From Gallionella sp. (GTDB taxonomy: Bacteria; Pseudomonadota; Gammaproteobacteria; Burkholderiales; Gallionellaceae), in contig JALNYK010000002.1 in NCBI GenBank assembly GCA_023229845.1, forward strand, positions 62,001 through 126,000: 64,000 nucleotides of DNA, read 5' to 3'. Of this stretch, positions 59,835 through 64,000 are shown one piece after another. Each line of letters starts with the position of its first letter. The stretch's first letter is position 1. Below the pieces are notes generated by a model. It saw only the letters and a program-made list of their open reading frames with translations, was not told the DNA's origin and searched no databases. The translations under genes were made by a program, and so were the position numbers.

Positions 59835-60181
59835 GTTCCACAGTAATTAATAAGGCGCGGGTAACGTAGTTAAAGGGGGGCGCGCTCGACGAAAAAATAG
59901 CGAAAAAATAGGGGGAAAAATAGGAAGAAATAGGAAAAAAATAGGGTCACGATTTATTCTACTGAAGATATGCCCCCGTCCGCCCCTACCCTTCAATGTT
60001 TACGCCGTAAATCTCCCCTCCCGTCCGCCTAGACCTAAGCCGCGCGTTGAGTTTCTTTCTCCAACCCGCTTAAGGCGCACTCCGTAGGGAGTCAACACCT
60101 GAGGGTACAAGAACTTCCTCGAAGTAACCCACGAACATTGCGCCATATGAATCGAAAACATCCGGTGCAATGCGCTGCAAA
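59835..60181. other. Gene-free region with A-rich repeats
   Basis: About 350 bp without a convincing gene. From 59894 to 59948 an irregular array of AAAAAATAGG-like units occurs (about five), followed by GGGTCACGATTTATT. This may be the decayed end of a mobile element, but no transposase relic can be read on either strand. The rest shows no clear structure. Confidence 0.6.
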
Positions 60182-60565
60182 TTACCAAATTGCCGCCGAA
60201 TAATGTTCGCGTATGTTCTGGTCTGCCGTCAGTAGGGGCGATTCGCGATGGGAGGCTTGGGCGACGATGATTCGGTCGAAAGGATCGCGCGTCCAGTTTA
60301 GCGTCAGTGCCGCGCCGACAACGGCGGCGAAGGGCTGCTTACAGGTTTCCAGTCCGATGTCGCGGCGCAAGCTGTCGAGTATGGTGGCGGCGGCGCAGTT
60401 GATGCGGGCGATTTCATGCAGGTAGGTGAGCTCCAGTTCCACCATGGGTGAAATGAGCAATTGTTCCGCCTCTTCGATGGTGCGCGCACCCTGCGGCGTC
60501 AGGCGCGCCGCACCATCCTGATAGAGCCAGACCAAAATGTGGGTATCGAGATACAGTTGTTTCAC
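60182..60565 (-). CDS. VapC-like PIN-domain toxin
   Basis: A ~127-residue PIN ribonuclease. I prefer the GTG start at 60565, in a GTGA overlap with the antitoxin stop; an ATG at 60592 would add nine residues. The acidic residues are in place: LYLDTHILVW, VELELTYL, RDPFDRIIVAQA and LLTADQNI. It should cleave RNA when freed from its antitoxin. Confidence 0.9.
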   Translation of the reverse strand: MKQLYLDTHILVWLYQDGAARLTPQGARTIEEAEQLLISPMVELELTYLHEIARINCAAATILDSLRRDIGLETCKQPFAAVVGAALTLNWTRDPFDRIIVAQASHRESPLLTADQNIREHYSAAIW

Positions 60566-60798
60566 AGCGTCGGTTTCCAGGCCTGTTCCCAAGACAGGTT
60601 GGCCAGATCATCGGCATTGCCATTAATGATGCCGGGGTGCGGCTTCAGGCCGGCGAGACGCTGCGTTGAAGTGTCGCGGACGATGCGCACCGAACCGCTC
60701 GGGCGCTGGATTTCTACGGCCTCTCCGGTAGCGACGACATGATCCAAGGTGCTAAAAAGCTCGGCGCGCAGACGGGTGGCGGTCAGGCGTGTTTGCAT
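60562..60798 (-). CDS. PhdYefM-type antitoxin
   Basis: A 78-residue protein (TATRLRAELFSTLDHVVATGEAVEIQRPSGSVRIV) with the Phd/YefM N-terminal fold and a C-terminal toxin-binding tail (DDLANLSWEQAWKP). Shine-Dalgarno GGAG precedes the ATG. It overlaps the PIN toxin start, so the two form a module. An inverted repeat sits in its promoter region. Confidence 0.87.
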   Translation of the reverse strand: MQTRLTATRLRAELFSTLDHVVATGEAVEIQRPSGSVRIVRDTSTQRLAGLKPHPGIINGNADDLANLSWEQAWKPTL

Positions 60799-60824
60799 GC
60801 TGGAATCTCCTGTTTGTCGAATGT

Positions 60825-60849
60825 GTACATATTAGACCTTGATATGTGC
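60825..60849 (-). promoter_or_regulatory. Probable antitoxin operator
   Basis: ACATAT (60827-60832) and ATATGT (60842-60847) form an inverted repeat with a 9-bp spacer, 29-49 bp upstream of the antitoxin start. Antitoxins of this type usually repress their own promoter at such palindromes. Confidence 0.4.
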
Positions 60850-60911
60850 ATATTCAAGCGCACGAGCCTCCTGATGCCGTGTGGGCAGACGCACTCGTAA
60901 CGGAAAACGTG

Positions 60912-60933
60912 GTTTGCCCCCGAGGGGGCAAAC
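60912..60933. other. 22-bp palindrome between the toxin-antitoxin module and the phospholipase gene
   Basis: GTTTGCCCCC and GGGGGCAAAC are perfect complements around GA. No T-run follows on either side. A second small hairpin (CTGGC/GCCAG) lies at about 61000. Nothing else is seen in the 240-bp gap. Confidence 0.6.
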
Positions 60934-61040
60934 ATGGATTAAGGGGTAATTGCCATCCCGACAAGCGCGCGATGGCTTTGCATAGCCATTCGACTAAGCT
61001 GGCAAAAAACGCCAGCCAAGTCGCTGGTTAAATCGCGCCC

Positions 61041-62021
61041 CTACATCAATCGCCGTTGGCCGCTTGATAGGGGTGCACGCTTTTGTGCCCACGCGGGAAC
61101 TGACGCTGTAAATTTCCCTTCCCCTCCCCCCTGCACCGCATCGCCCGGCGCAGCCAGCAAAGCTGCGCCGGACTGCACGTCCAGCCTGAACAAGTCCTGC
61201 GGCAGCGGCATTCGCCCCCGGATCTGGTGCGGCAGGCACAGGCCGATGCGGGCGCGCGTGGTTTCCAGGCAGAGTCCGTCGGCATGCCACAGCGGGGCTT
61301 CGCCGGAGAGGATGCGGTTGATGTTGCCGAGGTTGGCCGCCGTTTCGCGCAGGTAGTGGTTGAAGCGCTGGCGCATGCGTTCGTCCAGCAACCTGCCGCC
61401 GCGGTAACAGAGTTGTGGCAGGCAGCTGAAGCGCAGCAGCGATTCGGCCCCGCCCAGCAGGCGCAGGCTGCGCCATGCCGCCTCCGGCGTGCAGGCGAAA
61501 TGGCGCGCGACATAGGCTGCCAGTTCGTGGCGGTGCTGGTTCAGCAGTTCGGCGGGCGTGACGTACAGTTGCCGGCCGATATGGCTGTCCATCGCCCATT
61601 CCGCCGCCACATGCACCGCCATCGAGCCGTTGGCCCACATTTCCTCATGCGCCGGGACGAAGTGGTTGTGCGCGATCACGTCGACCAGCAGGTGGCTGGC
61701 GTAGCCCAGCGCCAGCGCATATTCCTTGTCGCTCTGGGCGGCGGCCATCAGCCGGTGCGCGCGCTCCCAGCGGTGTGTCTCGTCGAGTTCCTCCGCGCCG
61801 TAGCGGTGTCCGACCAGCGCCAGGTCGGGCAGGCAAGCACCGGCCAGCACCAGCCGCGGACAGGCAGCCACGGCGCGGCGCAGGCGAGGGTCGGTCAGCG
61901 GCACGGCCCATAACAATAGTTGGGCGAAATAGACATGGGTGTACAAGCCCCAAGCATGGGCGTCCGCGCTGCACAACAGCAGCGGGAGGAGCCAGCGCCA
62001 ATGCATGAAGAGATTTCGCAT
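61041..62021 (-). CDS. Zinc-dependent phospholipase C-like protein
   Basis: A 326-residue secreted protein. The signal peptide ends SADAHA and cleavage would expose Trp24, matching the N-terminal Trp zinc ligand of the family. TH (residues ~28-29), PDLALVGHRYG, and the HX3D pair in ASHLLVDVIAHNHFVP complete the metal site, as in Zn_dep_PLPC (PF00882). It probably hydrolyses phospholipids in the periplasm. It is divergent from phoU, with a Pho-like site between them, which suggests a role in recycling phospholipid phosphate. Specificity is inferred. Confidence 0.78.
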   Translation of the reverse strand: MRNLFMHWRWLLPLLLCSADAHAWGLYTHVYFAQLLLWAVPLTDPRLRRAVAACPRLVLAGACLPDLALVGHRYGAEELDETHRWERAHRLMAAAQSDKEYALALGYASHLLVDVIAHNHFVPAHEEMWANGSMAVHVAAEWAMDSHIGRQLYVTPAELLNQHRHELAAYVARHFACTPEAAWRSLRLLGGAESLLRFSCLPQLCYRGGRLLDERMRQRFNHYLRETAANLGNINRILSGEAPLWHADGLCLETTRARIGLCLPHQIRGRMPLPQDLFRLDVQSGAALLAAPGDAVQGGGEGKFTASVPAWAQKRAPLSSGQRRLM

Positions 62022-62103
62022 GCGGGCAGTCTCCGCATGCCGTGTAACGCTTTGGTGACGGGCAAATTAAATTACTGTGACAAAAGGACATTTCCAACAC
62101 ACC

Positions 62104-62121
62104 ACGTAACAAATCCGTCAT
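62104..62121 (+). promoter_or_regulatory. Pho-box-like site between phospholipase C and phoU
   Basis: ACGTAACAAATCCGTCAT matches the PhoB consensus at 13 of 18 positions and shares CGTAACAAATCCGT with the site at 33863. It lies 53 bp before the phoU start and 82 bp from the divergent phospholipase start, so it could serve either gene. A second weaker CTGTGAC half-site is nearby (about 62075). Confidence 0.5.
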
Positions 62122-62174
62122 GGTCGATGGATAGCATGGGCGGCCTGAATCAACTTGCCACGGGAGCGTAACAA

Positions 62175-62912
62175 ATGAACAGCACCAAACATACATTGAC
62201 ACAGTTCGACGAAGAACTCGAAGCGGTGCGCGAGCAAGTGATGCAGATGGGCGGCCTGGTGGAAAACCAGATACGGCTGGTCATGGAAGCGCTGTTCAAC
62301 AACGACGTCCCCCTGATGGAACGTGTCATCGACAACGATAGGCTGGTGAACGGCATGGAGGTGACGATAGACGAGAAGTGCGTCCAGATCATCGCCCGCC
62401 GCCAGCCGGCGGCAAACGACCTGCGTCTGGTGATGACGGTAATCAAGACCATCACGGACATCGAACGCATCGGCGACGAGGCGAAGAAAATCGCCCGGAT
62501 GGGCATACAGCTGTCGCGCCGGGAACACTTCCATGCGCCGCGCTATACCGAGATCCGCCACGCCGCCAGAGTGGTGCTCGAAATGCTGCATCAGGCGCTG
62601 GACGCATTCGCCCGTCTGGATGTATCGACCGTCACGCATGTAATACGCCAGGACGAACTGGTGGACAACGAGTTCCGCACCGTCCTGCGCTATCTCGTCA
62701 CCCTGATGATGGAAGACCCGCGCACCATCTCCGGCGCGCTGGAAATGCTGTTCATCGCCAAATCGGTCGAGCGCATGGGCGACCATGCGCAGAACATGGC
62801 CGAATATACGGTCTACTTGGTTAAGGGGCGCGATGCACGCCATATCAGCGTCGAAGAAATCGAGGACGAGCTGCAACAGATCGAGTCATTGCAACAGCAG
62901 AATTTCATATAA
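62175..62912 (+). CDS. phoU: Phosphate-specific transport regulator PhoU
   Basis: A 245-residue protein made of two three-helix PhoU repeats with metal-binding motifs: MEVTIDEKCVQIIARRQPAA..DLR and ERIGDEAKKIARM in the first, ELVDNEFRTVLRYL and VERMGDHAQNMAEY in the second. PhoU links the Pst transporter to PhoR and restrains the Pho response. It precedes pstS here, whereas phoU usually comes last in pst operons. Confidence 0.97.
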   Translation: MNSTKHTLTQFDEELEAVREQVMQMGGLVENQIRLVMEALFNNDVPLMERVIDNDRLVNGMEVTIDEKCVQIIARRQPAANDLRLVMTVIKTITDIERIGDEAKKIARMGIQLSRREHFHAPRYTEIRHAARVVLEMLHQALDAFARLDVSTVTHVIRQDELVDNEFRTVLRYLVTLMMEDPRTISGALEMLFIAKSVERMGDHAQNMAEYTVYLVKGRDARHISVEEIEDELQQIESLQQQNFI

Positions 62913-62974
62913 AACTCTCTCTTAATCAATGCGTTCTATACAATGCGACAGAGCAACAACCATGGGATCAAAAA

Positions 62975-62992
62975 CTGTAATAATCCCGTCAC
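62975..62992 (+). promoter_or_regulatory. Pho-box-like site before pstS
   Basis: CTGTAATAATCCCGTCAC matches the PhoB consensus at 12 of 18 positions, with CTGT and GTCA cores 11 bp apart. It lies 84 bp before the pstS start, in the expected place for a Pho promoter. Confidence 0.55.
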
Positions 62993-63076
62993 ATAATTGC
63001 CCTACCATGCGCCTCGCAACGGAACATTGTTGATTTAAGGAGCTTCCCGGAAGCAACCCAACCCAATGGAGAGAAC

Positions 63077-64000
63077 ATGAACAGCAAGCTCAAGCAACTC
63101 ATTATCGGCATCACCGCCGCCACTGCCATGGCCTATGCCGGCGCGAGCCTGGCCGCCGCGACCATCACCGGCGCGGGCGCGACCTTCCCCTACCCGATCT
63201 ATGCAAAATGGGCCGAGGCCTACAAGGCCAAGACCGGCGTTGCGATGAACTACCAGTCCATCGGCTCCGGCGGCGGCATCAAGCAGATCACCGCCAAAAC
63301 CGTGAACTTCGGCGCATCCGACATGCCGCTGACCGTGGAAAAGCTGGAAAAAGACGGCCTGATGCAGTTCCCCACCGTGATCGGCGGCGTGGTGCCGGTT
63401 GTGAACATCGAAGGCGTGGCTGCCGGCAAGGTAAAGATGGACGGCAATGTGCTGGCCAATATCTATCTGGGCAAAATCACCAAGTGGAACGACCCGGCGC
63501 TGGTCGCGTTGAACAAGGACGTCAAGCTGCCCGACGAGAACATCACCGTGGTGCACCGTTCCGATGGTTCCGGCACAACTTTCATCTTCACCAACTACCT
63601 GTCCAAGGCCAGCGCCGACTGGAAGTCCACCGTGGGCGAAGGCACCGCAGTTTCCTGGAAGGCCGGCACCGGCGGCAAGGGTAACGAAGGCGTAGCTTCT
63701 TACGTGCAGCGCATCAAGAATTCCATCGGTTATGTGGAATATGCTTACGCACTGCAGAACAAGATGGCCTATGTGCAGATGAAGAACCGCGACGGCCAGT
63801 TCGTCGAACCCAGCGATGTCACGTTCAAGGCCGCTGCCGCAAACGCACAGTGGGACAAGGCACCCGGCTTCTACGAGATTCTGACCAACGAGCCGGGCAA
63901 AGAGAGCTGGCCTATCAGCGGCGCTACCTTCATCCTGATGCACAAGATGCAGGAAGATGCGGCGATGGCCAAGGAAGTGCTGAAGTTCTTCGACTGGGCC
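63077..64000 (+). CDS. pstS: Phosphate ABC transporter substrate-binding protein PstS, 3' truncated
   Basis: 308 codons are visible and the frame is still open at the window end. The signal peptide ends near AGASLAAA, and the mature start TITGAGATFPYPIYAKWAEAY is the PstS signature. Phosphate-binding blocks follow: SIGSGGGIKQI, FGASDMPL and HRSDGSGTTFIF. It binds inorganic phosphate in the periplasm for PstCAB. Shine-Dalgarno GGAGAG lies just upstream. The transporter genes are presumably beyond the window. Confidence 0.97.
   Translation, partial: MNSKLKQLIIGITAATAMAYAGASLAAATITGAGATFPYPIYAKWAEAYKAKTGVAMNYQSIGSGGGIKQITAKTVNFGASDMPLTVEKLEKDGLMQFPTVIGGVVPVVNIEGVAAGKVKMDGNVLANIYLGKITKWNDPALVALNKDVKLPDENITVVHRSDGSGTTFIFTNYLSKASADWKSTVGEGTAVSWKAGTGGKGNEGVASYVQRIKNSIGYVEYAYALQNKMAYVQMKNRDGQFVEPSDVTFKAAAANAQWDKAPGFYEILTNEPGKESWPISGATFILMHKMQEDAAMAKEVLKFFDWA

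Noticed and set aside
60000..60188. A 62-codon minus-strand frame in the gene-free region
   Set aside because: No ribosome binding site, no family and unusual composition; probably random or relic sequence.

Overview
The window looks like a contiguous chromosome segment of a GC-rich betaproteobacterium. The order exbD-lpxK-ycaR(Trm112)-kdsB-adk, the Gram-negative porin, Gallionella/Nitrosomonas-type interspersed repeats, an H+-pyrophosphatase and a glycogen phosphorylase-phosphoketolase-acetate kinase operon suggest Nitrosomonadales, perhaps Gallionellaceae. That placement is inference. I saw no rRNA, tRNA, CRISPR array or intact insertion sequence.

Layout. 1-3.8 kb: end of exbD, then envelope genes (lpxK, Trm112-like, kdsB), adk and a GlcG/HbpS-like gene that runs into a heptanucleotide minisatellite. 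3.9-15.4 kb: a seven-gene minus-strand signalling operon (REC-PAS-PAS-GGDEF-EAL, multi-PAS sensor kinase, PhnD-like lipoprotein, Cache-type kinase, c-haem DUF3365 kinase, lone REC, REC-PAS-GGDEF). 15.6-30.7 kb: H+-PPase, NolW-like protein, a two-gene periplasmic nitrate reductase (napAB), NlpC/P60, mltB, trxB, Smr, DUF4124, dmeF-type metal efflux, smc, queF. 30.7-32.9 kb: a small accessory island (SieB-like protein, ParD/ParE-type toxin-antitoxin) with each module followed by a diverged copy of a structured repeat, inserted at the 3' end of hslO. 33.9-41 kb: EAL-CBS-GGDEF protein, chemoreceptor, plsC/olsA and olsB acyltransferases, a 59-residue membrane protein, a porin behind a perfect Pho box, and dgkA. 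41-45.5 kb: a DUF2934 protein, an atypical pyruvate kinase, a glycolipid-type glycosyltransferase and a PAP2 phosphatase. 45.5-52 kb: a minus-strand operon joining two c-di-GMP proteins, a SpoIIE phosphatase and a STAS protein. 52.3-58.4 kb: glgP-xfp-ackA. 58.4-60.8 kb: DUF4258/DUF2283 pair, Mrr-like nuclease, PhdYefM/VapC pair. 61-64 kb: zinc-dependent phospholipase C diverging from phoU and pstS (truncated by the window end).

Three themes link the genes. First, c-di-GMP and phosphorelay signalling is dense: five GGDEF/EAL proteins, three hybrid-style kinases, one chemoreceptor and one SpoIIE/STAS pair. Second, phosphate-starvation functions recur. Pho-box-like sites precede the porin, olsB, phoU/phospholipase C, pstS and one c-di-GMP gene, and the lipid genes nearby (olsA/olsB, dgkA, glycosyltransferase, PAP2, PLC) could together replace phospholipids with phosphorus-free lipids. 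Third, palindromic repeats have entered coding sequences in frame (kdsB, smc), and a repeat family with three stems supported by compensatory base changes may be a small RNA or mobile structured element.
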